Both the position numbers and the translations under genes were made by a program. From Salegentibacter flavus (GTDB lineage Bacteria > Bacteroidota > Bacteroidia > Flavobacteriales > Flavobacteriaceae): a stretch of DNA of 64,000 bases. The number at the start of each line of letters is the position of its first letter. The first letter of the stretch is position 1. Below are positions 18,912-28,455 of the stretch, one piece after another. The stretch spans positions 51,790 through 115,789 of the forward strand of contig NZ_FOVL01000004.1 in assembly GCF_900115145.1 (NCBI RefSeq), written 5' to 3'. Under the pieces are notes generated by a model that was not told the DNA's origin, searched no databases, and saw only the letters and a program-made list of their open reading frames with translations.

Positions 18912-21161
18912 ATGATTCCACAAACATTTAAAGAGGTTATCGATCTTGGAGATGGAAGAGAGATCTCGATCGAAACCGGAAAATTAGCAAAACAAGCCCA
19001 CGGGTCGGTTGTTGTGCAAATGGGCAAAGCCATGCTGCTGTGTACCGTTGTTTCTTCTTACAAAGAAAGCACTTTGGATTTCTTCCCTTTAACCGTAGAT
19101 TACCGTGAAAAATTTGCTGCTGCCGGGCGTTATCCCGGAGGTTTTTTCAAAAGAGAAGCAAGACCAAGTGATGGTGAAGTTTTAACAATGAGAATTGTAG
19201 ACCGTGTATTACGTCCGTTATTCCCATCAGATTATAGAACTGAGACTCAGGTGATGATCCAGTTAATGTCTCACGACGAAGAAGTTATGCCAGATGCATT
19301 GGCAGGACTTGCCGCTTCTGCAGCAATCCAGCTTTCAGACATTCCTTTCGAAACCGCAATTTCTGAAGCCCGTGTGGGTAGAATAAACGGCGAGTTCGTG
19401 ATTAACCCAAGCCGTAGCCAATTACTAGAATCAGACATCGATATGATTATTGGTGCTTCTGCAGATTCTGTAATGATGGTGGAAGGTGAGATGAAAGAAA
19501 TTTCAGAAGAAGAAATGGCAGAAGCCATTCAATTTGCTCACGAGCACATCAAAAAACAAATAGACGCGCAGTTGCGTTTAGCTGAAGCTTTTGGCAAAAA
19601 ACCGGTAAGGGAATATGCCTCGGCTGAAGAAAAAGAAGATATCGAGAAGAAAGTTCACGATGCTGCTTACCAAAAAATATATGATATTGCCAAAGGCGGT
19701 CACAGCAAAAAAGACCGTAGTGAAGCATTTTCAGCAGTAAAAGAAGATGTTTTAGCTTTGTTTTCTGAAGAAGAATTAGAAGAAAACGAAAAGTTAATCA
19801 AAAAATATTTCAGTAAAACCGAGAAGGAAGCGGTAAGAGAGCTTACCCTTGCTGAAGGCGTGAGATTGGATGGCAGAAAAACCGACGAGATCAGACCTAT
19901 CTGGTGTGAAATCGATTATTTACCATCGGTACACGGTTCGGCTATCTTCACCCGTGGGGAAACTCAGGCATTGGCAACCGTAACTTTGGGAACTTCCAGA
20001 GAAGCGAACACTATTGATATGCCAACTCACCAGGGAGAAGAAAAATTCTACCTGCATTATAATTTCCCTCCTTTCTGTACCGGAGAAGCTTACCCAATTA
20101 GAGGTACTTCAAGACGTGAGATTGGACACGGAAACCTGGCACAACGTGCCTTGAAAGGAATGATTCCTGAAAGCAATCCATATACAGTAAGAATTGTTTC
20201 AGAAGTTTTGGAATCTAACGGTTCATCTTCTATGGCAACTGTTTGTGCCGGAACTATGGCAATGATGGATGCTGGTATCCAAATGAAAAAACCGGTGTCG
20301 GGTATCGCAATGGGATTGATCTCCGATGGTGAGCGTCACGCTGTACTTTCAGATATTCTTGGAGATGAAGATCACCTGGGAGATATGGACTTTAAAGTAA
20401 CCGGAACCGCTGACGGGATTACCGCCTGCCAAATGGATATTAAAGTAAAAGGACTTCCTTACGAGATTTTAGTAAAAGCGCTGAAACAAGCTCGTGCAGG
20501 CAGACTTCATATTCTAGAGAAACTTACAGAAACTATATCTGCTCCTAGTGAAAATGTTAAAGCTCACGCTCCAAAAATTATCACCAGAAGAATTCCTAAT
20601 GAATTTATTGGTGCATTGATTGGACCCGGAGGAAAAGTTATTCAGGAACTTCAGAAAACTACAGGAACCGAGATCGTGATCAATGAAGATCCTGAGACCG
20701 AAGAAGGAATTGTAGAAATTCTGGGTACCGATCCGGAAGGCATCGAAAAAGTTCTTGCTAAAATAGAGTCTATCACCTTTAAGCCTGAAAAAGGAGCTAC
20801 TTATAAGGTAAAAGTGATCAAAGTTCTTGATTTTGGAGCTGTGGTAGAATATCTTGATGCTCCAGGCAACGAGGTTTTACTTCATATTTCTGAACTAGCC
20901 TGGGACCGCACCGATAACGTAACCGATATTGTAAATATGGGTGATGTTATAGATGTGAAATACTTTGGTGTAGACCCAAAAACCAGAAAAGAAAAGGTTT
21001 CCCGTAAAGCTTTACTCGAAAAGCCGGAAGGCTACCAGCCTCGCCCACCAAGAGACAACGATCGTAACGACAGAGGTCGCGACAATCGTGGTTCCCGGGA
21101 CAATCGTGGCCGTGATGACCGCAGAGGCAGAGACAACAGAGACCGTAAAGACAACAACTAA
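18912..21161 (+). CDS. pnp: Polyribonucleotide nucleotidyltransferase (PNPase)
   Basis: Phosphorolytic 3'-5' exoribonuclease of mRNA decay. 749 residues: two RNase PH domains (1-~210 and ~310-540; [36 protein letters not shown]), a KH domain (~555-615; [16 protein letters not shown]) and an S1 domain (~620-690). The C-terminus is an RG/DR-rich tail (about 35 residues of R, D, N and G), a disordered RNA-binding type extension. Followed by a terminator. Confidence 0.96.
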   Translation: MIPQTFKEVIDLGDGREISIETGKLAKQAHGSVVVQMGKAMLLCTVVSSYKESTLDFFPLTVDYREKFAAAGRYPGGFFKREARPSDGEVLTMRIVDRVLRPLFPSDYRTETQVMIQLMSHDEEVMPDALAGLAASAAIQLSDIPFETAISEARVGRINGEFVINPSRSQLLESDIDMIIGASADSVMMVEGEMKEISEEEMAEAIQFAHEHIKKQIDAQLRLAEAFGKKPVREYASAEEKEDIEKKVHDAAYQKIYDIAKGGHSKKDRSEAFSAVKEDVLALFSEEELEENEKLIKKYFSKTEKEAVRELTLAEGVRLDGRKTDEIRPIWCEIDYLPSVHGSAIFTRGETQALATVTLGTSREANTIDMPTHQGEEKFYLHYNFPPFCTGEAYPIRGTSRREIGHGNLAQRALKGMIPESNPYTVRIVSEVLESNGSSSMATVCAGTMAMMDAGIQMKKPVSGIAMGLISDGERHAVLSDILGDEDHLGDMDFKVTGTADGITACQMDIKVKGLPYEILVKALKQARAGRLHILEKLTETISAPSENVKAHAPKIITRRIPNEFIGALIGPGGKVIQELQKTTGTEIVINEDPETEEGIVEILGTDPEGIEKVLAKIESITFKPEKGATYKVKVIKVLDFGAVVEYLDAPGNEVLLHISELAWDRTDNVTDIVNMGDVIDVKYFGVDPKTRKEKVSRKALLEKPEGYQPRPPRDNDRNDRGRDNRGSRDNRGRDDRRGRDNRDRKDNN

Positions 21162-21183
21162 AAAAGTCTTTAGCTTATAAATT

Positions 21184-21220
21184 GAAATCCCCGGGAATTA
21201 ATTTTCCGGGGATTTTTTTG
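21184..21220 (+). terminator. Intrinsic terminator after pnp
   Basis: AAATCCCCGG (21185-21194) pairs with CCGGGGATTT (21206-21215), followed by a T run. Confidence 0.88.
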
Positions 21221-21280
21221 TGTTTTTTTCATTCTTATCTGGTAAACATATTTAATTAAATCTTGAATCTTTTCCACGTT

Positions 21281-21382
21281 AGGGACCTGCCTCGCCGGCA
21301 GGCAGGTTGCAGTGGAAAGCCCACAGCGATTGGAGCGAGCGAGGACTTGCAACGAAAAGCCCGGCCCGGAGGGAAACGCCCA
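21281..21382. repeat. GC-rich structured repeat upstream of rpoD
   Basis: About 100 bases clearly richer in G+C than the surroundings. It opens with ACCTGCCT/AGGCAGGT (21285-21292/21300-21307), a perfect 8-bp stem, followed by two imperfect direct repeats, TTGCAGTGGAAAGCCC (21307-21322) and TTGCAACGAAAAGCCC (21347-21362). I recall similar elements dispersed in flavobacterial genomes but cannot search. A degenerate relative of the stem part occurs at 30911-30930. It could be a mobile REP-type element or a structured RNA. Confidence 0.55.
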
Positions 21383-21479
21383 GAAAAAATTTATTAAGGA
21401 TCTTTGTAACATTTCGACTACTCTTTGCGTATAAACTAATACAAGAGCTATTCACAATTAAAATCCAAGGAGACGATAG

Positions 21480-22343
21480 ATGAGACAACTTAAGATTACG
21501 AAGCAGGTAACGAACCGTGAAACTGCTTCGCTGGATAAGTATTTGCAAGAAATTGGTAAGGTTGATTTGATTACTGCCGATGAAGAGGTAGAATTAGCAC
21601 AACGAATTAAAGCGGGTGATGACCGTGCCTTGGAGAAATTAACAAAAGCGAATCTTCGTTTTGTTGTATCTGTGGCAAAACAATATCAAAATCAGGGCTT
21701 AACTCTACCTGACCTTATTAATGAGGGAAATTTAGGATTGATTAAAGCTGCGAAACGTTTTGACGAAACCCGTGGTTTTAAATTTATTTCATACGCGGTG
21801 TGGTGGATTCGCCAATCCATTCTTCAGGCACTGGCCGAGCAATCGCGTATTGTACGTTTACCATTGAACAAAATTGGATCTATAAACAAGATCAACAAAA
21901 CTTTTGCTTTCCTTGAACAATCTCACGAGCGCCCACCAAGTGCTGAGGAAATCGCGAAGGAACTGGACATGACGATTAATGACGTTAAGGAATCTATGAA
22001 GAATTCTGGCCGTCACGTATCTATGGATGCTCCTTTGGTAGAAGGTGAAGATTCTAACCTTTACGATGTATTGCGTTCTGGCGAATCTCCAAATCCTGAT
22101 AAAGAACTTCTTCACGAGTCTTTAAGAACAGAGATCGAGCGCGCCTTAGAAACTTTAACTCCGCGGGAAGCTGATGTTATTCGTTTGTACTTTGGCTTAG
22201 GAGATCAACATCCAATGACCCTTGAGGAAATTGGCGAGACTTTTGATCTTACACGCGAAAGAGTTAGACAGATTAAAGAGAAAGCTATTAGAAGGTTGAA
22301 ACATACCTCAAGAAGTAAGATCCTGAAAACTTATTTAGGATAA
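21480..22343 (+). CDS. rpoD: Primary sigma factor RpoD/SigA (short Bacteroidota form)
   Basis: Housekeeping sigma-70 directing RNA polymerase to -33/-7 promoters. 287 residues, lacking region 1.1, as usual for Bacteroidota. Region 1.2/2 motifs ([39 protein letters not shown]), region 3 and region 4 helix-turn-helix ([20 protein letters not shown]) are intact. An AAGGAG stretch lies 8 bases before the ATG. Followed by two tandem terminators. Confidence 0.96.
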   Translation: MRQLKITKQVTNRETASLDKYLQEIGKVDLITADEEVELAQRIKAGDDRALEKLTKANLRFVVSVAKQYQNQGLTLPDLINEGNLGLIKAAKRFDETRGFKFISYAVWWIRQSILQALAEQSRIVRLPLNKIGSINKINKTFAFLEQSHERPPSAEEIAKELDMTINDVKESMKNSGRHVSMDAPLVEGEDSNLYDVLRSGESPNPDKELLHESLRTEIERALETLTPREADVIRLYFGLGDQHPMTLEEIGETFDLTRERVRQIKEKAIRRLKHTSRSKILKTYLG

Positions 22344-22358
22344 GAAATTTAAGATGAC

Positions 22359-22409
22359 AACAGTTAATACCGGCTGATTACCGGTTACCAAAATAACTGT
22401 TCGTTTTTT
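22359..22409 (+). terminator. First intrinsic terminator after rpoD
   Basis: AACAGTTA (22359-22366) pairs with TAACTGTT (22394-22401) around an inner CCGG/CCGG stem, followed by CG and six T. Confidence 0.75.
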
Positions 22410-22420
22410 GATTGATGAAT

Positions 22421-22449
22421 GACCCCGGCCTGATGAACCGGGGTTTTTT
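22421..22449 (+). terminator. Second intrinsic terminator after rpoD
   Basis: ACCCCGG (22422-22428) pairs with CCGGGGT (22438-22444), followed by T6. The tandem arrangement isolates rpe from the sigma factor gene. Confidence 0.88.
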
Positions 22450-22595
22450 CATGATTTTATTCTGAGATTAATCCCGTTTACTATCGGGGGCCTGACTGCG
22501 CCGAATAAAATAGTCTTTGAAAATTTTCCAATCAAAGTTCAGAAAAGTCCATCCTAAATAAATTTTCAGAAGGCATCAATTAAGTATAATCTTAT

Positions 22596-22603
22596 TATTT
22601 TTG
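22596..22603 (+). promoter_or_regulatory. -7 promoter box for rpe-ypdA
   Basis: TATTTTTG, 24 bases before the rpe ATG; no clear -33 box. Confidence 0.5.
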
Positions 22604-22627
22604 TGACACACTTACAGCACAACATTT

Positions 22628-23290
22628 ATGACAACAAAACTTATTGCTCCATCTATTCTGGCTGCCGATTTTGCCAATCTTCAGCGGGATATTGAAATGG
22701 TAAACCAAAGTGATGCCGACTGGTTTCACATAGATATAATGGACGGTGTTTTTGTTCCGAATATTTCCTACGGAATGCCGGTTTTAAAGGCCATCAATAA
22801 ACATGCTCAAAAAACCATCGATGTTCATCTCATGATCGTAGATCCGGATCGATACATCAGTGAATTCGCTGAACTGGGAGCAGATAACCTAACGGTACAT
22901 TATGAAGCCTGCACACATCTTCACCGCACGCTCCAGGCGATTAAAGCCGAAGGAATGAAAGCAGGAGTGGCCATTAATCCGCACACCAGTGTTGATTTAT
23001 TACAGGACGTTATTCAGGACATAGACCTGGTTTGTTTGATGAGTGTTAATCCGGGATTTGGCGGACAAAGTTTTATTGAAAACACTTACAAAAAAGTACA
23101 GCGCCTAAAAGAAATAATTATCACCCACAATGCCACCACGCTTATCGAAATTGATGGAGGGGTCACCGATGAAAATGCTGCCCGATTAATTGAAGCCGGA
23201 GCCGATGTTTTGGTTGCCGGGAGCTTTGTTTTTAAGGCTAAAGATCAAATTAAAACTATTAAAAACCTGAAACTACTTGCAAACTCCTGA
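22628..23290 (+). CDS. rpe: Ribulose-phosphate 3-epimerase
   Basis: Interconverts ribulose-5-phosphate and xylulose-5-phosphate in the pentose phosphate pathway. 220 residues, TIM barrel: IAPSILAADFANLQRDI, WFHIDIMDGVFVPNIS, DVHLMIVDP, MSVNPGFGGQSFIE, EIDGGVTDENA. Metal-binding His and Asp residues are in place. The 3' end overlaps the next gene by 14 bases. Confidence 0.96.
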   Translation: MTTKLIAPSILAADFANLQRDIEMVNQSDADWFHIDIMDGVFVPNISYGMPVLKAINKHAQKTIDVHLMIVDPDRYISEFAELGADNLTVHYEACTHLHRTLQAIKAEGMKAGVAINPHTSVDLLQDVIQDIDLVCLMSVNPGFGGQSFIENTYKKVQRLKEIIITHNATTLIEIDGGVTDENAARLIEAGADVLVAGSFVFKAKDQIKTIKNLKLLANS

Positions 23291-24263
23291 GGATATTTTT
23301 GATGTTATTATAATTGGCGGTGGTCCCATAGGAATTGCCTGCGGACTGGAAGCCCAAAAAAAACAACTTTCATACCTGATTCTGGAAAAGGGATGCCTGG
23401 TAAATTCGCTATACCACTACCCTACCAAAATGACATTTTTTTCCACCTCCGAAAAACTGGAGTTGGACAATATACCCTTTATCAGCAATAACCCTAAACC
23501 GGTAAAAGCGGAAGCCCTGGAATATTACCGGCGAATTAGCACTTCAAATAAACTCAACATAAAATTATTTGAAAAAGTGAATTCGGTAGAAACTCCGAAG
23601 GATAATTTACATCAGGTTAATACCGAAAAACAGACTTACGCAGCCAGAAATGTGGTCGTTGCAACCGGTTTTTACGACATTCCCAATTACCTGAACATTC
23701 CCGGAGAAGATCTTCCAAAAGTTGCTCATTATTACGGCGATCCTCATTATTACGCTACTCAGAAAACTATTGTAGTAGGTGCAAGTAACTCGGCTGTTGA
23801 TGCCGCATTGGAAATTTATCGCAAAGGTGGAGAGGTTAGTATGATAGTTCGCAAAGAAGATATTGGGGAACGGGTAAAATACTGGGTTCGTCCTGATATC
23901 ATTAACCGAATTAAGGAGGGTAGCATCAAGGCATTTTATAATTCCACCCTCAAGGAAATCAGAGAAAATGATGTGGTGATTAGCACCCCGGATGGCGAAA
24001 GAACTCTTGAAAATGATTTTGTATTACTGTTAACAGGATATAGGCCAAATTTTGAATTCCTGAAGGGTATGGGAATTAAGCTTTCTGATGACGGAAGAAA
24101 AATTCCTCATTACAATGAGAAAACAATGGAGACCAATGTTAAAGGAATTTACCTGGCTGGTGTAATTTGCGGTGGGGTAGAAACCCATAAATGGTTTATA
24201 GAAAATTCAAGGGTTCACGCAAAAATGATAATGGAAGACCTGGCCAATAAGGAAGAAGCTTAG
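23277..24263 (+). CDS. ypdA: YpdA-type FAD/NAD(P)-dependent disulfide reductase
   Basis: 328-residue two-dinucleotide flavoprotein: FAD motif VIIIGGGPIGIACGLEAQ at the N-terminus, NAD(P) motif IVVGASNSAVDAALEI near 170, and YLAGVICGGVETHKWFIENSR near the C-terminus, typical of YpdA (Bdr), the proposed bacillithiol-disulfide reductase. There is no CxxC redox pair, as in that family. The start is a TTG inside the last codons of rpe; no ATG is near, and the reading begins just before the Rossmann fold. Suggests that the organism makes bacillithiol. Confidence 0.82.
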   Translation: MQTPEDIFDVIIIGGGPIGIACGLEAQKKQLSYLILEKGCLVNSLYHYPTKMTFFSTSEKLELDNIPFISNNPKPVKAEALEYYRRISTSNKLNIKLFEKVNSVETPKDNLHQVNTEKQTYAARNVVVATGFYDIPNYLNIPGEDLPKVAHYYGDPHYYATQKTIVVGASNSAVDAALEIYRKGGEVSMIVRKEDIGERVKYWVRPDIINRIKEGSIKAFYNSTLKEIRENDVVISTPDGERTLENDFVLLLTGYRPNFEFLKGMGIKLSDDGRKIPHYNEKTMETNVKGIYLAGVICGGVETHKWFIENSRVHAKMIMEDLANKEEA

Positions 24264-24264
24264 T

Positions 24265-24615
24265 CTATAAATTTTCAAGAAAATCTTTTAGTAAAATAGC
24301 GTGATTTCTGTCTTCATTTTTAGCACCATATAGGAGTAAAAAGGTTTTCCGTTTATCTAATTCCTCGAGATCTTCAAGAATTTTCTCTTTTTTATTTGAT
24401 AATTCCCTTTGATATTTTTTCCTGAATTCGGCCCAGGTTATTTGTTCCTGGTGAAATTCTTTGCGTAAATCATTACTTGGCGCCCACTCTTTAAACCAAA
24501 AATCCAGATTAGCATTTTCTTTAGAAATCCCTCTGGGCCAAAGCCTGTCTACCAATATCCTAATAGCTGCTGAAGCTTCTTTATTTTCGTAAATTCTCGC
24601 TATTTCTATATTCAT
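24265..24615 (-). CDS. DUF488 family protein
   Basis: 116 residues; IRILVDRLWPRGISKENANLDFWFKEWAPSNDLRKEFHQ is the DUF488 signature, with a later TFLLLYGAKNEDRNHAILL. Function unknown; some relatives sit next to stress or metal genes. It ends 1 base from ypdA (convergent). No signal peptide, so cytoplasmic. Confidence 0.85.
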   Translation of the reverse strand: MNIEIARIYENKEASAAIRILVDRLWPRGISKENANLDFWFKEWAPSNDLRKEFHQEQITWAEFRKKYQRELSNKKEKILEDLEELDKRKTFLLLYGAKNEDRNHAILLKDFLENL

Positions 24616-24710
24616 TTCATAAAAATTACTATTGCCCGATTAAAATAGACCGCGTCCCGAAAAATATGGACAAGCTCTATGGGACTTAGAAAAACGCAAA
24701 CCCCTATTTT

Positions 24711-24808
24711 CTACCGACATTTCGCTCCTAACGGAGCTGTTTTTAGTCCCATCGGGACGATATATTGGTAGAAAAGTTTGTCATCGAAAAGAGAAGCCCC
24801 ATCGGGGC
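24711..24808. repeat. Cluster of short palindromes (REP-like)
   Basis: Between the DUF488 gene and the next gene lies no ORF but a stacked set of hairpins: GCTCC/GGAGC (24724-24728/24733-24737), GTCCC/GGGAC (24746-24750/24754-24758) and GCCCC/GGGGC (24796-24800/24804-24808); the first two are enclosed by CTACC (24711-24715) and GGTAG (24767-24771). The repeated CCCATCGGGxCGA core resembles repeats that I recall as widely dispersed in Bacteroidota. Confidence 0.65.
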
Positions 24809-24881
24809 GAAATAATATAAGTCAGGTGATTGCAAGGATTCAGACAATGGTTTTAATTTTTACCGGACAACAATGAAAAAT

Positions 24882-24919
24882 AAAAAAGCGATTTCAAAGT
24901 AGGTCTCAAAATCGCTTTT
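24882..24919 (-). terminator. Intrinsic terminator for the gene at 24940-25305
   Basis: AAAAGCGATTT (24884-24894) pairs with AAATCGCTTTT (24909-24919); read on the minus strand it ends in a run of six T. Confidence 0.8.
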
Positions 24920-24939
24920 AATTTGGGGCAGAACAGTAC

Positions 24940-25305
24940 TTATCTACTCATCAGGACAACCTCCGATGAACTTAAAATTTCATTGCGGTTTAAAAGTTTT
25001 CCGTAGAATTCCATATCGCCCCTGGAATTCTTAAATGACTTATCCAGCCATTCTGAGGCTTTTTTAACCGGAAATTTATAAACTTTTATTTCAGGATAAG
25101 TTTCCGGGGAATAGGATTCATCGATCCCAATTTCAATATGTTTTTTCTCTTTATTATAGTAAACGTATTTCGCTAGGAAGTTATGTTTAATAAGGCTAAT
25201 AAACTCCTCGGGAAGGCTGCCGCAATTTTCACACTCTTCAACATATTGCTTTACGAGTTGCCTCATGGAAGCTTTGATTTCATTTTCATTCAAATAAGAA
25301 GCCAT
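24940..25305 (-). CDS. Hypothetical protein, 121 residues
   Basis: I do not recognise a family. The protein is charged and soluble (MASYLNENEIKASMRQLV...), with a single Cys pair ECENCGS near residue 25 and no signal peptide or membrane segment. Codon use is like the neighbours, and it has its own terminator downstream, which supports a real gene. It lies alone between a repeat-rich gap and the ars promoter region. Confidence 0.65.
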   Translation of the reverse strand: MASYLNENEIKASMRQLVKQYVEECENCGSLPEEFISLIKHNFLAKYVYYNKEKKHIEIGIDESYSPETYPEIKVYKFPVKKASEWLDKSFKNSRGDMEFYGKLLNRNEILSSSEVVLMSR

Positions 25306-25655
25306 AATTATATTAGTTTAGATGTTAGATTCTGGAGTAAAATTATGGGTTCAATGTCAAGCTAAAAACAATTTATGCCGAGTTTAACGCACATTTCTAA
25401 AAATTTCTAAATTATTCCTCATATATTCTAAGGATTATACAATCATATAACCTGAGCTTTATGCCTTTAACGGGCCAAAAAGAGGAACTTCTACTTTAGG
25501 CCTTAACCTTATATTAAGGAGAGATGCATTCAGAAAGCACAATGTTATCTTCCAAAACCACGATACTCCGTAGGCACTATTCTCCCCGATTCACTCACAG
25601 TTTAAGGGAGGGAAAATCTTAATTAAATGAACACCATTCAAAATTAAAACCAACT
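25306..25655. other. Gene-free stretch before the arsenic operon
   Basis: About 350 A+T-rich bases with no credible ORF on either strand and no recognised RNA family. A short hairpin CTTA-tat-TAAG is present near 25510. The operon promoter and operator follow. Confidence 0.5.
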
Positions 25656-25658
25656 TTC

Positions 25659-25695
25659 ATTGTTTATTTTTATATTAATCGTAATATTGCAATTA
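25659..25695 (+). promoter_or_regulatory. Promoter and palindromic operator of the arsenic operon
   Basis: A 20-bp imperfect palindrome, TAATCGTAATATTGCAATTA (25676-25695), overlaps a -7-like box TAATATTG (25682-25689); an ATTG -33-like box lies 19 bases upstream (25659-25662). The overlap of operator and promoter, 21 bases before the first gene of an arsR operon, fits repression by ArsR released by arsenite. Confidence 0.6.
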
Positions 25696-25715
25696 TATAT
25701 TATAACACATATACT

Positions 25716-26183
25716 ATGAAACTTTCAGAAATAAAACAACAGCTAAACAACCTGGAAGAGATTGCTTTCCAGTTGCCAAACGGCGAATTAGTACCAAATC
25801 ACTTCCACGTTACTGAAATAGGGAAGATCACCAAACATTTTATTGATTGCGGGGGTACGGTTCGAAAAGAAGAAGTGGTGAATTTTCAACTCTGGAATGC
25901 CAATGATTACGACCACAGGCTCCATCCTGAGAAATTGCTCCACATTATTGAACTTTCTCAAAATACTTTAGGAATAGGAGATCTTGAAATTGAGGTAGAA
26001 TATCAGGGACAAACTATTGAAAAATTTGGTTTGGACTTCAATGGCACCAATTTTTTGCTTAGCACTAAGCAAACCGATTGCCTCGCCAAAGATAATTGTG
26101 GAATCCCTGTTGAAGAGCCTGCAATTGCCACTACTGAGACCGCATCTTCTAATTGCTGCTCCCCTGAGAGTGGTTGTTGCTAA
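25716..26183 (+). CDS. DUF6428 family protein with Cys-rich tail, arsenic operon
   Basis: 155 residues, no signal peptide. The body (LPNGELVPNHFHVTEIG, GGTVRKEEVVNFQLW, RLHPEKLLHII) matches the DUF6428 proteins found at the head of Bacteroidota ars operons. The C-terminus carries two vicinal Cys pairs (NCC and GCC) plus two more Cys (DCLAKDNCG), a possible As(III)-binding tail. No biochemical role is known to me; a metallochaperone or reductase accessory is plausible. First gene of the operon. Confidence 0.75.
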   Translation: MKLSEIKQQLNNLEEIAFQLPNGELVPNHFHVTEIGKITKHFIDCGGTVRKEEVVNFQLWNANDYDHRLHPEKLLHIIELSQNTLGIGDLEIEVEYQGQTIEKFGLDFNGTNFLLSTKQTDCLAKDNCGIPVEEPAIATTETASSNCCSPESGCC

Positions 26184-26201
26184 TCATTTAATAAGTAAAT
26201 C

Positions 26202-26534
26202 ATGGGAGTTACCAAATCCGATTTATTCAGCACCACTCAAAATGAGTTGGCTACCTATGCCAAGGTATTTGCACATCCTGCCCGAATAGCAATCCTGCAG
26301 TATTTATTAAGGGCTAATACCTGTTGCAATACGCACCTGGTAGAAGAATTAGGCCTGGCACAGGCCACTATCAGTCAGCACCTGAAAGAGTTAAAAACTC
26401 TTGGAATAATAAAGGGAACTGTGGAAGGCGTATCCGTAAACTATTGTATCAATGCCGAAAAATGGCAGCTTATCAAAGATCGATTTTCTGAATTCTTTGA
26501 CAGTTATGATCCCAACAGTTTTTCCTCTTGTTAG
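26202..26534 (+). CDS. arsR: ArsR/SmtB-family repressor
   Basis: 110-residue winged-helix regulator; RIAILQYLLRANTCCNTHLVEELGLAQATISQHLKELKTLGII gives the helix-turn-helix. The adjacent Cys pair (TCCNT, about residues 40-41) replaces the ELCVCDL arsenite site of E. coli ArsR, and a further Cys pair lies in NYCIN and at the C-terminal SSC. Likely binds the palindrome at 25676-25695. Ends 1 base before the phosphatase-like gene. Confidence 0.9.
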   Translation: MGVTKSDLFSTTQNELATYAKVFAHPARIAILQYLLRANTCCNTHLVEELGLAQATISQHLKELKTLGIIKGTVEGVSVNYCINAEKWQLIKDRFSEFFDSYDPNSFSSC

Positions 26535-26535
26535 T

Positions 26536-27171
26536 ATGGATAATATGATTTTCAAAAAAATTAAAGACAACATTGAATCGCTGGATGTTCAATCGATTCC
26601 AGGTTCAAGAAAAGCGGTCTTAGCTCCCCTCATTGAATACATAGGAGAGAAATTCAAAAACAAAGAGGAGATTCGCCTTAACTTTATTTGCACTCATAAC
26701 TCGAGAAGAAGTCATCTCTCACAAATTTGGGCACAGGTTATGGGTGATTATTTCAACATTGAAAACCTAAGGTGTTATTCCGGCGGTACCGAAGCTACAG
26801 CTATGTTTCCGTTGATTGGCACAACCCTGGAGGAGCAAGGATTTGAAATTTCCCCGATTTCCCAGGGAAAGAATCCGGTCTATGCTATTAAATATGCCCC
26901 AAATACCCATCCGATAATTGGTTTTTCAAAAACCTATGATCATGACTTTAATCCTGTTTCCGGTTTTGCGGCAATTATGACCTGTTCCCAGGCCGATGCA
27001 GGCTGTCCTTTTATTGCCGGAGCAGAAAAGCGGATCCCGATAACCTATGATGATCCCAAAGCTTATGACGGTACCCCCCAACAAAAAGAAAAATATCGGG
27101 AACGCAGCCTCCAGATTGCTACTGAATTATGTTATGTCTTTTCAAAAATCAACCAGGATGCCACAAACTAA
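26536..27171 (+). CDS. Low-molecular-weight phosphatase/ArsC-like arsenate reductase
   Basis: 211 residues with the P-loop CTHNSRRS (Cys at about residue 51, CX5R) of the LMW protein tyrosine phosphatase fold used by thioredoxin-linked arsenate reductases. It is longer than classic ArsC (about 130-140) and carries an N-terminal helix and an inserted [16 protein letters not shown] segment, as in the Bacteroidota protein-tyrosine-phosphatase-like ars proteins. The ATG at 26536 directly follows the arsR stop; a longer frame overlaps arsR and is rejected. The stop overlaps the pump gene by 14 bases. Confidence 0.85.
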   Translation: MDNMIFKKIKDNIESLDVQSIPGSRKAVLAPLIEYIGEKFKNKEEIRLNFICTHNSRRSHLSQIWAQVMGDYFNIENLRCYSGGTEATAMFPLIGTTLEEQGFEISPISQGKNPVYAIKYAPNTHPIIGFSKTYDHDFNPVSGFAAIMTCSQADAGCPFIAGAEKRIPITYDDPKAYDGTPQQKEKYRERSLQIATELCYVFSKINQDATN

Positions 27172-28189
27172 AAAACAAATACCGTTTTTCGAACGCTACC
27201 TCAGCCTATGGGTCGCGCTTTGTATTGCAGCAGGAATCTTAATTGGCCATTTCCTGGGAGACAATATGCAGGTTTTGGCCGATGCACAGATCTATAACGT
27301 TAATATTCCGGTCGCAATCCTCATCTGGCTCATGATCTACCCGATGATGCTGCAAATCGACTTCGGCAGTATCAAAGGTGTAGGTAAAGCTCCAAAAGGC
27401 CTTATCCTTACGCTCATAGTTAATTGGTTGATTAAACCTTTTACTATGGCCTTTTTTGCCTGGATATTCTTTGAGCATCTGTATTCTGCCTGGATCGATC
27501 CCGAAATGGCCGGCGAATATATTGCCGGAGCGATCCTCCTTGGGGTTGCGCCATGTACAGCCATGGTTTTTGTATGGTCTTATTTAACCGATGGAGATCC
27601 GAATTACACTTTGGTACAGGTTTCCATTAACGATTTGATTATCCTGGTAGCATTTGTGCCCCTGGTAGGTTTGTTATTAGGTATTACAGATATTACTATC
27701 CCTTATAACACCCTAGTAGCCTCAGTGCTGATCTTTGTGGTAATTCCGCTGATTGCCGGGGTGATCACCAATAAAATACTCGTCAGAAAACATGGAGAAG
27801 ATTGGTTTAAAAATCAATTTTTACCAGGATTGAAGCCTTTGAGTATTTTAGCGCTGTTGCTTACTTTGGTGTTGCTGTTTGCCTTCCAGGGCCCTAATAT
27901 CCTGGATAATCCATTAATCATACTGTTGATTGCGGTGCCACTTATCATTCAATCCTATTTTATCTTTTTCCTAACCTGGTTTGCTGGCAGAAAACTAAAA
28001 TTGAAACACGCAGTTTGTGCTCCCGCAGCGATGATAGGAACGAGTAACTTCTTCGAACTGGCAGTTGCAGTGGCCATCGCCTTATTCGGACTCCAAAGTC
28101 CGGCAGCTTTGGTAACCGTCGTGGGTGTATTGGTAGAAGTGCCTGTTATGCTAAGTTTGGTTGCTTTAGCCAATAAATGGAGATATTAG
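27158..28189 (+). CDS. arsB: ACR3-family arsenite efflux transporter
   Basis: 343 residues with about ten membrane helices. The ACR3 signature is present: [32 protein letters not shown], with the conserved Cys of the substrate path near residue 131. Exports As(III) across the inner membrane. Start at 27158 ([18 protein letters not shown]) overlaps the end of the reductase gene (coupled translation); the longer frame is a shadow. Last gene of the operon. Confidence 0.93.
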   Translation: MPQTKKQIPFFERYLSLWVALCIAAGILIGHFLGDNMQVLADAQIYNVNIPVAILIWLMIYPMMLQIDFGSIKGVGKAPKGLILTLIVNWLIKPFTMAFFAWIFFEHLYSAWIDPEMAGEYIAGAILLGVAPCTAMVFVWSYLTDGDPNYTLVQVSINDLIILVAFVPLVGLLLGITDITIPYNTLVASVLIFVVIPLIAGVITNKILVRKHGEDWFKNQFLPGLKPLSILALLLTLVLLFAFQGPNILDNPLIILLIAVPLIIQSYFIFFLTWFAGRKLKLKHAVCAPAAMIGTSNFFELAVAVAIALFGLQSPAALVTVVGVLVEVPVMLSLVALANKWRY

Positions 28190-28276
28190 ATTTCTGAAGA
28201 TACCAGGATATTATTCAGTACCACCCATCCCCATTTAGGAATCGTCATCCGGTTCTATATGGTCTTGATTGGGAAT

Positions 28277-28308
28277 CCGTCTTTTCAGAAATGGAAAGGC
28301 GGTTTTTT
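28277..28308 (+). terminator. Intrinsic terminator after the arsenic operon
   Basis: CCGTCTTT (28277-28284) pairs with AAAGGCGG (28295-28302, one G-T pair) followed by six T. Confidence 0.75.
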
Positions 28309-28389
28309 AATGGAAATAAATAGTATAAAAATGTATAAAACTTAAAATTTGCTGGCTAACTGGTGGCTAAAACCACAAAATATAATTCT

Positions 28390-28424
28390 TTAAAAAACAG
28401 AACCCCTTGATTTCTCAAGGGGTT
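28390..28424 (-). terminator. Intrinsic terminator downstream of tRNA-Arg
   Basis: AACCCCTTGA (28401-28410) and TCAAGGGGTT (28415-28424) form a perfect 10-bp stem with a 4-base loop; on the minus strand it is followed by CTGTTTTTTAA. Confidence 0.88.
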
Positions 28425-28455
28425 CGGGTTCCAGCGTTATGGAAGCTATCCAGTG

